In this document: positions 27,141 to 36,872 of the stretch, one piece after another | Layout: each line of letters starts with the position of its first letter | How positions within the stretch are numbered: the stretch's first letter is position 1 | Source of the DNA: Vibrio vulnificus NBRC 15645 = ATCC 27562 | GTDB lineage: Bacteria; Pseudomonadota; Gammaproteobacteria; Enterobacterales; Vibrionaceae | Direction: 5' to 3' | DNA length: 64,000 nucleotides | Assembly: GCF_002224265.1 (NCBI RefSeq) | Contig: NZ_CP012882.1 | Location: forward strand, 1,426,001 to 1,490,000 | Translations under genes and position numbers: made by a program | The notes under the pieces: generated by a model | Told to the model about the DNA's origin: nothing | What the model saw: the letters and a program-made list of their open reading frames with translations, nothing else | Databases searched by the model: none

Positions 27141-28841
27141 ATGAAAGCAGTTTGGCTCACTGGCGCATCGCTACTTTGCGCTTTCACCCCCTATGCAATC
27201 GCGGCAGCAAGCGAAAAGCCAGCCTTAGTATTGCAAATTACCGTTGATGGACTACGTGGCGATTTACTCGACCGATACAAGCACAACTTCGCGGAAAAAG
27301 GCTTTCGCTATTTGATGGATGAGGGGGTTTATTACACCAATGCACACTATCAGCACGGCAATACAGAAACCATCGTCGGCCATGTGTCGCTGGCAACTGG
27401 CGCGCCGCCGTCGGTTCACGGTATGGTCGGCAATGTGTGGTACGACAGGCAGAAAGAGCGCCTTGTTTACAATGTCGAAGACGAAAACTACACCATGCTC
27501 AATAGCCATGCTGGTGTCAACAAAGCGACCGAAATCGACCCGACTCAAAAAACCGCGCTGAAAGATGGCCGCTCACCACAACCCATTTTGACGACGACGT
27601 TCAGTGATGAACTGGCGCTCTCTTCCAACGGCAAAGCCAAGGTGTTTTCGGTGTCCGTCAAAGACCGAGGAGCAATTTCATTGGGCGGTCATTCTGGCAA
27701 AGCGTTTTGGTTTTCCAAAGCGACCTCAGAGTTTGTCACCAGCAGCTACTATTATGACCAGACGCCACAATGGGTGACGCAGTGGAACGCCGAGAAAATT
27801 CCCGCACAATACTCAGGTCAAAAATGGTCACTCACTCTGCCGCAAGATCGCTACACTCTCCAAGAAATCAGCCAAGAACATAAGGTGGACCTCGCTGGTT
27901 TTGCCCGTACTTTCCCCCACCCTTATGGCCCGGCCAGCTTTAAGTATTTTTCCACCATGCTGACTTTGAGCCCAGCGGGTGACGAGATCACGGCCAACTT
28001 CGCGCAACGAGTGTTGGAGAAAGAGCAATTAGGTAAGGGCGACGCCACCGACTATCTTGCGGTGAGTTTTTCGTCAAACGATTATGTGATTCACATGTAC
28101 GGTCCAAACAGTTTGGAAACCGAAGATAACTTGATCCGGCTTGACCGCACCTTGGCGAAGCTGTTTGACGCCGTGGATGAGCAGGTAGGATTAAACAATA
28201 CGCTGATTGTACTCTCCGCTGACCATGGCGTGCCCGAAGCATCACCAAATGCTCGTCAAATTGGCTTACGCCAAGCGCAGTATTTCGACCAAAAGACGCT
28301 GTTCTCAACCCAAATAGAGCAGCGTTTAAAGCAAGAATTTGGCTTAAGTAAAGACGCCATTCGCCTCTACGCACAGCCTTACATCTACCTTAACCATGAC
28401 GTGATTGCCAAGAGCAAGGCGAGTTTAGCTGATGTACAAGCAATGATCGCCGAAGAGGTTTCGAAGGTGGAAGGCGTTGCGTACGCCATCACCAGCAGCG
28501 ACATCGAAAACAACCGAGTCGTGGATAGCCGCATTACACAGTTGATCAAAAACAACTATCACCCACAACGCTCGGGCGATATCTATTTGGTGTTTGGCGC
28601 TCGCAGCTACATCAATGATATGGATGGTTTAACCATCGCTTCGACGCACGGTTCTCCATGGCGTTATGACACGCATGTGCCGGTAATTTTTGCGGGCTAT
28701 GATGTGAAAGCGCAGCGCGTTTCTCGAGCGATCACTCCGTATGACGTTGCACCAACCTTATCCAATAAGCTTGGTATTACCCAGCCCAGTGGGGCGACTG
28801 GTCAGGTGCTTAGTGAGGTAGTGAAAGAGGTGGTGAGATAG
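27141..28841 (+). CDS. PafA-like alkaline phosphatase/phosphodiesterase (exported)
   Basis: This 566-residue alkaline-phosphatase-superfamily enzyme has a signal peptide (WLTGASLLCAFTPYAIAAAS). Motifs in order are ITVDGLRGD (metal Asp), HGNTETIVGHVSLATGAPPS (Thr nucleophile region as in PafA/NPP), SADHGV and STHGSPWRYDTHVPVIF (metal His). It lacks the CxAxR/CxPxR sulfatase signature and would hydrolyse phosphate esters in the periplasm. It follows the FGE-fold lipoprotein gene in an operon; AGAGGA precedes ATG. Confidence 0.9.
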   Translation: MKAVWLTGASLLCAFTPYAIAAASEKPALVLQITVDGLRGDLLDRYKHNFAEKGFRYLMDEGVYYTNAHYQHGNTETIVGHVSLATGAPPSVHGMVGNVWYDRQKERLVYNVEDENYTMLNSHAGVNKATEIDPTQKTALKDGRSPQPILTTTFSDELALSSNGKAKVFSVSVKDRGAISLGGHSGKAFWFSKATSEFVTSSYYYDQTPQWVTQWNAEKIPAQYSGQKWSLTLPQDRYTLQEISQEHKVDLAGFARTFPHPYGPASFKYFSTMLTLSPAGDEITANFAQRVLEKEQLGKGDATDYLAVSFSSNDYVIHMYGPNSLETEDNLIRLDRTLAKLFDAVDEQVGLNNTLIVLSADHGVPEASPNARQIGLRQAQYFDQKTLFSTQIEQRLKQEFGLSKDAIRLYAQPYIYLNHDVIAKSKASLADVQAMIAEEVSKVEGVAYAITSSDIENNRVVDSRITQLIKNNYHPQRSGDIYLVFGARSYINDMDGLTIASTHGSPWRYDTHVPVIFAGYDVKAQRVSRAITPYDVAPTLSNKLGITQPSGATGQVLSEVVKEVVR

Positions 28842-28888
28842 GCGGTGAGATAGGTGGCAACGCCTTAAGCACGCCATGCAAACAGACA

Positions 28889-28926
28889 CAAAAACGGCAG
28901 AGATGGTGTCATCACTGCCGTTTTTC
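28889..28926. terminator. Bidirectional terminator between phosphatase and LysR genes
   Basis: AAAACGGCAG pairs with CTGCCGTTTT, with an inner GATG/CATC stem and a T run on each strand. It serves both convergent genes. Confidence 0.93.
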
Positions 28927-28932
28927 TATTTG

Positions 28933-29838
28933 TTATCGTTTCAACACCTTAACAGCCGCTTTGAGTTGATTTCGCAACCATTGATGCGCACTTTCGCTGC
29001 TGCGGCTTGGATGCCAAATCGCGCATAAATCGTAAATATCGTGCTCAAAAGGCAAAGACACCGCTTTGATGTTGTAGGTTCCTGCAAAGGCATTGATGGT
29101 CGACTCCGGCAGCATACCAATGTACTCACTGCCATGGATAACCGGTAACATTTCCAATGCCCCGGACGCACGATAGACAATTTTCCGTTGCGCTAAATCG
29201 GCAATATCTTCTTCACTCATTAAGCTTTTGCGCGCGTGCCAGCGTGAAACCACCACATGCTCTTCTGCCAAAAACTGCGCAACGCTACACGCGTCAGCAA
29301 TACGTGGATGATCCGCGCAGCAGACCACCATTAATCGTTCGGAAAAAATAGGTTCCACTTTTAAGGTCGTCCACCCTCTTGGCGCCATGTCGATGATCAA
29401 ATCATAACGCTGCAACCGCAAGTCACTTTCGTAATCTTCCGTAAACAGGGGGTGCACTTCCAAGGAGATATTTGGCGCGTGCTGACGAATTTGCTTCAAA
29501 AGCTGTGGCATCAACTCATAACTGGCGACCGACACACAAGCAATCGAGAAAATCCGATTTGACACTTTGGCTTCAAATTCACTGGATGCGGATAAGGTCG
29601 AGGTGAAGTTTTTAAATGCTGTCAGCATTGCGGGATAGATGTCCACAGCGAAACTGGTTGGCTCTACGCCTGACGGGCTGCGGTGAAACAACGGCTCATC
29701 GTAAATATCACGTAAACGTGCCAGCGCTTTGCTCACGGCAGGCTGGCTAATATCCAAACGAGCCGCGGCTTTCGAGAGATTCTGCTCTTCAAAAATCGCA
29801 ACAAAAATGGGGATGAGATTCAAATCGGTATTTTTCAT
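28933..29838 (-). CDS. LysR-family transcriptional regulator
   Basis: This 301-residue regulator starts KNTDLNLIPIFVAIFEEQNL and has the wHTH SKAAARLDISQPAVSKALAR, in the LeuO/NodD-like subgroup by sequence style. The effector domain has RYDLIIDMAPRG. ATG 29838 is chosen because the family start lies there; the frame is open 14 codons further. It sits between the phosphatase gene (convergent) and the end of the Bat operon, so regulation of the sulfatase/phosphatase genes is possible but unproven. Confidence 0.92.
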   Translation of the reverse strand: MKNTDLNLIPIFVAIFEEQNLSKAAARLDISQPAVSKALARLRDIYDEPLFHRSPSGVEPTSFAVDIYPAMLTAFKNFTSTLSASSEFEAKVSNRIFSIACVSVASYELMPQLLKQIRQHAPNISLEVHPLFTEDYESDLRLQRYDLIIDMAPRGWTTLKVEPIFSERLMVVCCADHPRIADACSVAQFLAEEHVVVSRWHARKSLMSEEDIADLAQRKIVYRASGALEMLPVIHGSEYIGMLPESTINAFAGTYNIKAVSLPFEHDIYDLCAIWHPSRSSESAHQWLRNQLKAAVKVLKR

Positions 29839-30110
29839 GGCAAAACCGGGAACACAAACGAATGGCCCAATTTTACCCAACCCAACGCCATGGCACGACG
29901 AGCGTGCTGTAAAAGTTAGTGACAGAACGCATTTTAGCGAGATTTAACCCGTCATTGACCCAAACTGAGCCCATCTCCGCTGGGGTCCACTCAATACGGC
30001 GGTTGTGCTGTTGAAAAGTTGGATGAAAGCATTGCTTAAAAGCCATAGTGGAAAGCGGTGGTTAAAAGCGCTAACGCAGAGCGACGATTCCAATTCTGTT
30101 ACTATGATTT

Positions 30111-31442
30111 CTACCCATCCTTTTTCACCTGTTTATTTTTCGCCTGTAGGTCACGGTGCAACTTAGGCAATGCCTTGGGTAAAGAAATGCGCCAGTAACC
30201 TCGTGACTTTGCTTGTACGCCTTGCCAAAGCTGCTTCATCAGAGAAACGTCTTCTACACCTTGATGAAACAGCGCCGTGCTCTGTTGCCAAGGTTTTGAA
30301 TCATGAGCTTTAGCGATCTGCAATTCGCCATCATTGACTCGTAACTGCTTGTACAGCAGCGCCCGAACCGCCGGCCAGCGCTTGGCTTTAAGCAGACGGC
30401 GAAACACCAACCATGTCGGTAATGGTCGCGAACGATAATGGCGTTTCACCATAACGATCACCGCCATCAACGTGAGCAGGAATAGCCCGCCCGCGACAAG
30501 CCACTTCGAGTAGGCACGGATAAACGACTGAAACGTATGTTTCGCATGAAAAGTGTTGCCTTCAATCACCACCGTCTCCAGCGTCTGGCTATCACTGTTC
30601 CACCACTGAAATTGGCGCTCAGGTAAGCTCAAATCCCCACCTTGTTGAATCACATACACGGTTTCCTCTGTGCGACTCGAACGATAGTCACCCCTTATTT
30701 GGGTATCCTCCAGACGATTGGGTTGAGGATACGCTTGATAGCGAGGCGTGGATTCGTTGCTGAGGAGTTTGGGGAGCAACACAGAAAGGCTATCTTTGGC
30801 GCGAATGGTGATGGTTCTGGTTATGGCATCCCCGACTTTCAACGGCTCCGAGGAGGTTTGCCATTGCTGCTCCACCTCAACGTCACTGGCACTAAACCAA
30901 GCCGATTGTTGCTGTATCAATCCTGAAGGCATAGAAGCGTCAAACGAAATCGGCGCGGTGTAGAGCGTGCCCGAGACGTTTTCTCCATTGGGCGCAGATA
31001 CTTGCACGCTCACCGCTATGGGGGGAACGACAAAGCGCCCCGACGCCTGCGGGTAAAGCGTGATTTCCCAACGCTGACGCGACCACGTATGGCCGTCCTT
31101 ACGCTCGGTATAGTTGGTTGCCAACGGATTACGTTGCTTGGCGATGACGTTGGGGATTTCAACGTGACCAATGCGAGTGCCCGCGGTGAACAAGCGTGGT
31201 GTCGCGACTTCGATAGTCAAAATCACCTGCTCATTAACGCTGAACACGGGAAGCGTTTTCGTCTCCTGCGCCTTCGGCGGCTGGCCAACCCAAGCCAAAA
31301 GCTCAACATGGTTGCTGCGCTGCAAATCCTCAATATCCTGCGCGCACGTTGTCGCACTCAGCACCAGGTTAGCGAGGGTGAGAAACATCGCCATTAGCCA
31401 CTTATGTGGAAACGGAGTAGCAAATTTGGCGTACATCATCAT
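30111..31442 (-). CDS. batD: BatD-like exported membrane protein
   Basis: This 443-residue protein has a signal peptide (WLMAMFLTLANLVLSATTCA), a periplasmic beta-rich part (VNEQVILTIEVATPRLFTAG; RWEITLYPQASGRFVVPPIA), and one membrane helix (WLVAGGLFLLTLMAVIVMVK) with a cytoplasmic tail, as in BatD of Bacteroides aerotolerance operons. Its ATG overlaps the stop of the BatB/C gene by 4 bases, so it is translationally coupled. It is the last gene of the MoxR operon. No terminator is obvious after it. Confidence 0.88.
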   Translation of the reverse strand: MMMYAKFATPFPHKWLMAMFLTLANLVLSATTCAQDIEDLQRSNHVELLAWVGQPPKAQETKTLPVFSVNEQVILTIEVATPRLFTAGTRIGHVEIPNVIAKQRNPLATNYTERKDGHTWSRQRWEITLYPQASGRFVVPPIAVSVQVSAPNGENVSGTLYTAPISFDASMPSGLIQQQSAWFSASDVEVEQQWQTSSEPLKVGDAITRTITIRAKDSLSVLLPKLLSNESTPRYQAYPQPNRLEDTQIRGDYRSSRTEETVYVIQQGGDLSLPERQFQWWNSDSQTLETVVIEGNTFHAKHTFQSFIRAYSKWLVAGGLFLLTLMAVIVMVKRHYRSRPLPTWLVFRRLLKAKRWPAVRALLYKQLRVNDGELQIAKAHDSKPWQQSTALFHQGVEDVSLMKQLWQGVQAKSRGYWRISLPKALPKLHRDLQAKNKQVKKDG

Positions 31443-33178
31443 TGCTTTTGCTCCTGTTGTTCGAGCGTTGTGTCACTTGTTTTAGCCCCTTGATGCAATT
31501 GAATTTGGAACTTAGCCGCTAGAAAGTATTTGGGGTCAGCTTCCACACGTTTTAACCATTTGTCTGCTAATGCATCACTTCCCAAGATCTCGTTTGCATT
31601 TAACGTTTCTTTAAGCATCATTTCGGCAACGGTTTGCTCGTCCACGCCGTCAGCAGTTTGAGGGTTATCCCCTAACTCGATCGACTCTTCTGGGCCATCC
31701 GTGGAACCTGCTTGGCTTGCACTGGTGCGATTGATTTCTTCAACAATGCCACCAATGACCCGAAGATTGTGTTCCACGTCGGCTCTTAACTTGCTGCTCA
31801 AGGTTTCTTTATCGGCAAGGGATCGTAACAAGTTACGCGCGGCCAAATATTCTCGTTGGCGAGCCAGAGCGGTTGCTGCGTTATAAAGCCCGAGGTCTTT
31901 GGCTTCATCTGACGGATCGTTTTGCATGGTTAAAAATGCGCTGTGTGCTAAGGCGTATTCTCCGGCGTAGTAATAGGCCGTGCCTTTGCGTAATGGGTCG
32001 TTGAAATGTTTGGCGGCTTGCAAGTATTGCCCTTGGTTCCACCATCGTTGACCTTGCTGGTCAGGAGTCAGCCAGAGATCCCACCACCACTGCTCCGTCT
32101 TCTCCCACACCGTCATCATTTTTGGCTGAGCTGTTCTTTCCACACTAAGCGAAACGGTTTCTGCCATGGCATTGGGCGTTGCAAACAGCGACGTAGACAC
32201 CGTGACCACCAAGCACCATTGCACTAACCAGCCTTTGCGAAACCAGAGCATCATAATGATGGCGATGGGTAACAACAGCGGATAGCCCATATCTTGCCAC
32301 GGCATCGACGAGTCGCCATTGAGCTGCATATTCCGTTCAACGTATCGGTTGAGGGTTTCGATATCACGATTATCGACACTGGTTTGCACTAAACGCCCCC
32401 CCGTTGCGTTGGCCAATTTGTTCAATGAACCTAAATCCACTGGAGTGTCGGAAACAACATTTGAATTGCCCGCCGCCAAGATCAGTAATTGATACGGTTT
32501 TTCTGCAAAATACGCTTCGTACGCATCGATGGTGGCCGGATTCACCCCATCACTCACTAACAATACGCTTGAGCCAGCCTGCCCTTGCAGTTGTTGATCA
32601 ATCAGAGGCAATGCTTTTTCCGCAAGCTTACCTTCTATGGGCATAATCTCGGGTGTGATTGCCGCTAAAAACGGGTCAAAGACTTTACTGTCTTGCGTTA
32701 CAGGCATCGCGACGTGTGCAGAGCCAGCAAAGACCACTAACCCCGTGCTGCCTCCTTTTCTTGCGACTAACAAATCGCGAATTTTCTGTTTTGAGCGAGC
32801 TAAGCGACTGGGAGGAAGATCATTTTGTAGCATCGAGTTGCTGTTATCCAATATCACCAACATAGTCGCTTTGTCTTCACCAAATGGTGAGGCTTGGCGC
32901 TGCCAAGTCGGGCCTGCGCAAATAATAATTGCTAAAGTGACATTGACCACCAATAACTTGAGCGGCAGTTGCTTGCGCCAGCCTTGCTCACCTATCGTTA
33001 ACACTTGGCGTAAATGCGTTGGCAAAATGGCTTTCCAACTCGCGGCACTCTCCTCCCGCCACCTCATCCATAACAGTAGTAACATCGGCACAAACGCCAA
33101 TAACCATTCCGGTCGCAGGAAGTGAAACTGAGAGAAAAACGGCGTCACTGTCATGCCGAATGAAGACGTATCAAGCAT
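31439..33178 (-). CDS. BatB/BatC fusion: VWA-domain membrane protein with TPR tail
   Basis: This 579-residue protein has N-terminal helices (PEWLLAFVPMLLLLWMRWRE), a VWA domain with MIDAS VILDNSNSM (DxSxS type), a second helix pair near 300-340 (YPLLLPIAIIMMLWFRKGWL), and C-terminal TPR repeats (WNQGQYLQAAKHFNDPLRKG). The VWA part is BatB and the TPR part is BatC, fused. AGAGGA sits 7 bases before ATG 33178, which overlaps the BatA gene end by 8 bases. VWA domains bind protein ligands through Mg2+. Confidence 0.88.
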   Translation of the reverse strand: MLDTSSFGMTVTPFFSQFHFLRPEWLLAFVPMLLLLWMRWREESAASWKAILPTHLRQVLTIGEQGWRKQLPLKLLVVNVTLAIIICAGPTWQRQASPFGEDKATMLVILDNSNSMLQNDLPPSRLARSKQKIRDLLVARKGGSTGLVVFAGSAHVAMPVTQDSKVFDPFLAAITPEIMPIEGKLAEKALPLIDQQLQGQAGSSVLLVSDGVNPATIDAYEAYFAEKPYQLLILAAGNSNVVSDTPVDLGSLNKLANATGGRLVQTSVDNRDIETLNRYVERNMQLNGDSSMPWQDMGYPLLLPIAIIMMLWFRKGWLVQWCLVVTVSTSLFATPNAMAETVSLSVERTAQPKMMTVWEKTEQWWWDLWLTPDQQGQRWWNQGQYLQAAKHFNDPLRKGTAYYYAGEYALAHSAFLTMQNDPSDEAKDLGLYNAATALARQREYLAARNLLRSLADKETLSSKLRADVEHNLRVIGGIVEEINRTSASQAGSTDGPEESIELGDNPQTADGVDEQTVAEMMLKETLNANEILGSDALADKWLKRVEADPKYFLAAKFQIQLHQGAKTSDTTLEQQEQKQ

Positions 33179-34259
33179 GGTGTTTCCTCTGTTCATTTTC
33201 CAATGTTGTTGCTTTGACCTTTGTGTTGCGTATCCGTCGCTTCAACGTCACCACACTAAACGCAACTAGATAGAGGCCCACCACGATACCCATAAATCCA
33301 TGATGCAAACTCTGCTTAGGGCGGTAGGTGATGCTTTGGTACAACTGAGGCTCGAGCTTACCGATATCATCGTATGCGCTGGCCAACTCATCGCGGTTCA
33401 AAGCTTGAAATGCTTGGCCGCCAGATTCACTGGCAATGCGTTCGATCGTTTGCATGTCGAGTGCAGTTTCCCCAACCGTGCTGGGATCGCCCATCGCAAT
33501 CACATGAATTCTAACCCCTTTTGCTTTGGCCACCTTGGCCGCGTCTATCGGTTCAACAAAGCTTCCAGTGTCATTGCCATCCGTGAGCACGATCGCCACT
33601 TTTTGTCGTGGTTTTGAAGACACGGCTTGGCTTTGTTCACTTTGCTCAAATACCTTGATGGCCAAACCAATGGCATCGCCCAAATGCGTACTCTGCCCCG
33701 CCATTGCAACATCGGTTTGATTGAGCAGCGCTAACCATACTTTTTGATCCGCGGTGAACGGCGTTTGTACAAAAGCCGCATCCCCAAACAAAATCAGACC
33801 AAGGCGATCCCCCTGTCTGGTTTTAGCAAAATCCGCCAGTACCTCTTTGGTGGCATCAAGACGAGAAATTTTTGCACCCGACGCACTGGTAAAATCCTGC
33901 TCAGCCATTGAGCCAGAAAGATCGACCACCACCATGACATCGCGACCCGAACTTTCGCGTATTTGCGGTGCGCCCAAAATGGTTGGTTTGGCAAGCGCAC
34001 TGACCACCAGTAACCAAGACAACACTAACGTGGCACGTTGCCAACTGCTGGGTGTTAACTGACTGGCTCCTTCTGAGGGCGTTTCCCCCATGGCTTCCAC
34101 CAGTTGATGAAAGAATGGCACCTTAATGGCGGTTTGTTTGGTGCGGTATGCCGGCACAACGTAATAAACCACCAATGGCAGCGGTAGCGCCAGAAACCAC
34201 AACGGAGAGTCAAACTCGAGATGAATAAGACTCAACATTGACGATAGATAATCAACCAT
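33171..34259 (-). CDS. batA: BatA-like VWA-domain membrane protein
   Basis: This 362-residue protein has membrane helices at both ends (PLWFLALPLPLVVYYVVPAY; FMGIVVGLYLVAFSVVTLKR) and a VWA domain with a complete MIDAS (VVVDLSGSM, later VLTDGNDTGS). Together with BatB/C it probably forms a membrane complex driven by the MoxR ATPase. It overlaps the neighbouring genes on both sides by 8 bases, which indicates one tightly coupled operon. Confidence 0.9.
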   Translation of the reverse strand: MVDYLSSMLSLIHLEFDSPLWFLALPLPLVVYYVVPAYRTKQTAIKVPFFHQLVEAMGETPSEGASQLTPSSWQRATLVLSWLLVVSALAKPTILGAPQIRESSGRDVMVVVDLSGSMAEQDFTSASGAKISRLDATKEVLADFAKTRQGDRLGLILFGDAAFVQTPFTADQKVWLALLNQTDVAMAGQSTHLGDAIGLAIKVFEQSEQSQAVSSKPRQKVAIVLTDGNDTGSFVEPIDAAKVAKAKGVRIHVIAMGDPSTVGETALDMQTIERIASESGGQAFQALNRDELASAYDDIGKLEPQLYQSITYRPKQSLHHGFMGIVVGLYLVAFSVVTLKRRIRNTKVKATTLENEQRKHHA

Positions 34260-34803
34260 GACGCAGCCCTTTTAACCATTGCCATGGAGACAATACACTC
34301 CGTTTTTCAACACTGGACGCCTTCTCTTGATGCGATTTGACCCAAAGTGCCGCACGCGCTTTCAGTGTTGCTCGCGCTGATTCAGTCAAAGGTACGTTGG
34401 GGTTCACGGTGCTTTGCACCCACTGTATTGCCAACTCATCGTCAAAGAGGGGTTGTGTTGGTATAAGCTGATTCAACACAGCCAAAAATGCATCGCCAAA
34501 CAGGCGTGCGTAGCCGCTGTCGTGGTAGATCAATACCTGTTTTACTATCGAAAACAGTTCGCTCGCCATGGCTGGATCTTTTGGATCTAACTGCGCGATT
34601 GCCTGCAAAGCTTCGGCGCGATATCGATTATCCCAACAAAAACGGAGGTATCGATAGCCAATGTAGAACAGCACCAGCCCCCCAATGATGGCCAACACTT
34701 TCCAACCCACCGTTTGTGGCAACCAACTGACACACTCGGGCACTGCCACATCGTGCAGTTCACGCAGAATATAGGTACTTGGCGGTGTATGTTGAATCGT
34801 CAT
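34252..34803 (-). CDS. DUF4381-family membrane protein
   Basis: This 183-residue protein has one membrane helix (VLAIIGGLVLFYIGYRYLRF) and a cytoplasmic helical domain with YRAEALQAIAQLDP and YDSGYARLFGDAFL-like segments, the pattern of DUF4381 proteins in MoxR-VWA operons. Its role is unknown. It directly abuts the DUF58 gene (stop then start) and overlaps BatA. Confidence 0.85.
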   Translation of the reverse strand: MTIQHTPPSTYILRELHDVAVPECVSWLPQTVGWKVLAIIGGLVLFYIGYRYLRFCWDNRYRAEALQAIAQLDPKDPAMASELFSIVKQVLIYHDSGYARLFGDAFLAVLNQLIPTQPLFDDELAIQWVQSTVNPNVPLTESARATLKARAALWVKSHQEKASSVEKRSVLSPWQWLKGLRHG

Positions 34804-35766
34804 CTATCGCCCTCCTACCCATTTTTGGAAGTGCGCGATGTGCTCGCCTTTGGTGTCCAATTCGATGTGGGGCAAGTTTTTCATCGCCATGAGTTGTGCG
34901 AGCGACTGGCGCTGCTGTTGTGACTTTTCCGCCAAGCTGATACTGGCCGTGTTGATTTTCGCTTTGCTATCCATACTCAGTTGATAGCGTCCATCACCAA
35001 TCACCCAGTTAATGCGAGCAAGCTCTGGTGGAAGAGATTGTTCAAGTGGATCCCCCACCATCACAACAAGAATGTCGTTGTGCTGCTGTAGTTGCTTTAA
35101 ATGGTCAAGATGATGCGTTTCACAGTCACGCCAGTCACTGATAAAAATGAGAGTCGAATGCCTTGGTTTGACGCGTTTGATCAATTCAAGCCAATGCCCA
35201 AATGAGACTGAGGTGGAATCCTTGGATGCAACGTTTAGGCTCTGATTTGTTTGCGCTAAACGCTTTAGCTGCGCCAACAAATCATTTTGTGAGCGCTTCA
35301 CTTTGCTGTAGTACAACTCTTGATGCGACGCAATGACGAAGCCAACACGATCACCATCTTTCAATGCTCGCCAAGCGCACATCGCGGCAATTTCCGCTGC
35401 CACCACCGATTTCATTATCTCGGTCGAGGCAAAGAACATTCCGCTACGCTGATCGACGCACACCAACACATTGCGATCTTTCTCTTCCGTATAACGACGC
35501 ACGTGGGGCTTTCCGGTACGCAATGTGACTTTCCAGTCGAGGTTACGGATGTCGTCACCAAGCTGATAATGGCGCAACTCTTCAAAGTTTAAACCTCGTC
35601 CCCGAAACAAGGAACGGTGTCGCCCAGAGAGCACGCTGCCAGCCCTAAGATGCGGCAGTAAGCTAAAGCCGTCGGCTTGTGCTTGCAAACGGACAAGCCT
35701 TGCGTAATCACAGTAGACTCTAGGGTCGAGTCCTTGCGGCTGAGGGGCGATCGTTGGCTTGACCAT
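34804..35766 (-). CDS. DUF58-domain protein of MoxR operon
   Basis: This 320-residue soluble protein has the DUF58 core GLNFEELRHYQLGDDIRNLD followed by WKVTLRTGKPHVRRYTEEKD and a VWA-like fold (NVLVCVDQRSGMFF). DUF58 proteins almost always follow moxR. AGGGGA before ATG 35766 fixes the start 11 bases after the moxR stop; the frame itself is open earlier. It is the second gene of the operon. Confidence 0.9.
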   Translation of the reverse strand: MVKPTIAPQPQGLDPRVYCDYARLVRLQAQADGFSLLPHLRAGSVLSGRHRSLFRGRGLNFEELRHYQLGDDIRNLDWKVTLRTGKPHVRRYTEEKDRNVLVCVDQRSGMFFASTEIMKSVVAAEIAAMCAWRALKDGDRVGFVIASHQELYYSKVKRSQNDLLAQLKRLAQTNQSLNVASKDSTSVSFGHWLELIKRVKPRHSTLIFISDWRDCETHHLDHLKQLQQHNDILVVMVGDPLEQSLPPELARINWVIGDGRYQLSMDSKAKINTASISLAEKSQQQRQSLAQLMAMKNLPHIELDTKGEHIAHFQKWVGGR

Positions 35767-35777
35767 ACTGGTTCCCC

Positions 35778-36767
35778 TTATCCGATTTCGACACAATCAA
35801 GCAGCGCTTGCACCACAGCTTGATGGTCAACACCATCGGCAATCGCTTCATAGGAAAGTGAAAAACGATGCCCTAGCACACATGGCACCATTGCACGCAC
35901 ATCATCAGGTGTGACGTGGTCACGTCCCTGCAGCCAAGCGTAAGCACGCGCGCACTTATCCAGCGCGATTGACGCTCGAGGGCTCGCCCCCACTTCAATC
36001 CATTTTGATAAGGCAGTTTCGGCATAGCGATCTGGTTTACGCGTCGCCATCACAAGTGCCACGATGTAGTTTTCGACCAAGTCAGACACCGCGATAGTTG
36101 GCAATTGTCGACGGGCTTCTAACACTGTGTTGGGGTCAATAGGCTGAAGCGCTTGATCACCATCACCACTGACTTTTTTCTCTCCCATCTCTTCGCTGCG
36201 CACTAAACGAATAATCTCTCGTTCAGCCTCATCTTCTGGGTAGTCCACCGTGACTTTCATCATGAAGCGATCCATTTGCGCTTCTGGGAGTGGATACGTC
36301 CCTTCTTGCTCAACGGGGTTTTGCGTGGCAAGCACCATAAAGAGCTCAGGCAGCTGGTGCGTTTTGTCACCGACCGTTATCGTGCCTTCCGCCATCGCCT
36401 CCAGCAGTGCCGCTTGGACTTTCGCTGGTGCTCGATTCACTTCATCGGCCAGTACAATGCTGTTGAAAATAGGCCCCGCTTGAAAATGGAGCTGAGGCTT
36501 ACCCTCACGCTCTTGGTACACTTCTGTGCCCGTCACATCAGACGGCAGTAAATCTGGCGTAAATTGAATGCGGCCAAAGCTGGTGTTAAGCCGCTTCGCC
36601 AGCGATTTCACCGATCGCGTTTTGGCGGTGCCAGGCAATCCTTCAAGCAACACATGGCCATTAGTCAGTAATCCAATCACTAACGCCTCAACCACATGCC
36701 TTTGGCCAATGACGCTTTTTTCCGTTTGTTGAATGAGTAGATTGATGGCTTTCTGTGCGTGATTCAT
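35778..36767 (-). CDS. moxR: MoxR-family AAA+ ATPase
   Basis: This 329-residue AAA_3 ATPase has Walker A LLEGLPGTAKTR, Walker B SIVLADEVNRAPAKVQ, sensor 1 LATQNPVEQEGTYPLPEAQ and the C-terminal AAA lid (GASPRASIALDKCARAYAWL). MoxR ATPases act as chaperones with VWA partners, for example in cofactor or metal insertion into periplasmic enzymes. It is first in a six-gene operon (moxR-DUF58-DUF4381-batA-batB/C-batD) and is flanked on both sides by sulfatase-maturation genes. Confidence 0.95.
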   Translation of the reverse strand: MNHAQKAINLLIQQTEKSVIGQRHVVEALVIGLLTNGHVLLEGLPGTAKTRSVKSLAKRLNTSFGRIQFTPDLLPSDVTGTEVYQEREGKPQLHFQAGPIFNSIVLADEVNRAPAKVQAALLEAMAEGTITVGDKTHQLPELFMVLATQNPVEQEGTYPLPEAQMDRFMMKVTVDYPEDEAEREIIRLVRSEEMGEKKVSGDGDQALQPIDPNTVLEARRQLPTIAVSDLVENYIVALVMATRKPDRYAETALSKWIEVGASPRASIALDKCARAYAWLQGRDHVTPDDVRAMVPCVLGHRFSLSYEAIADGVDHQAVVQALLDCVEIG

Positions 36768-36872
36768 CGGCGTTTTCCAGTTTTGTAAACGAAAGGAAGA
36801 GATTGAAATCAGTATAAAAACAATTTGAATAACTAAAGGTTATAACGTCTATATGCCTCTTGCTGCTAAACG

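Noticed and set aside
27141..28841. Sulfatase identity for the phosphatase gene
   Set aside because: It lacks the CxPxR/CxAxR formylglycine motif and has the Thr nucleophile region of PafA-like enzymes.
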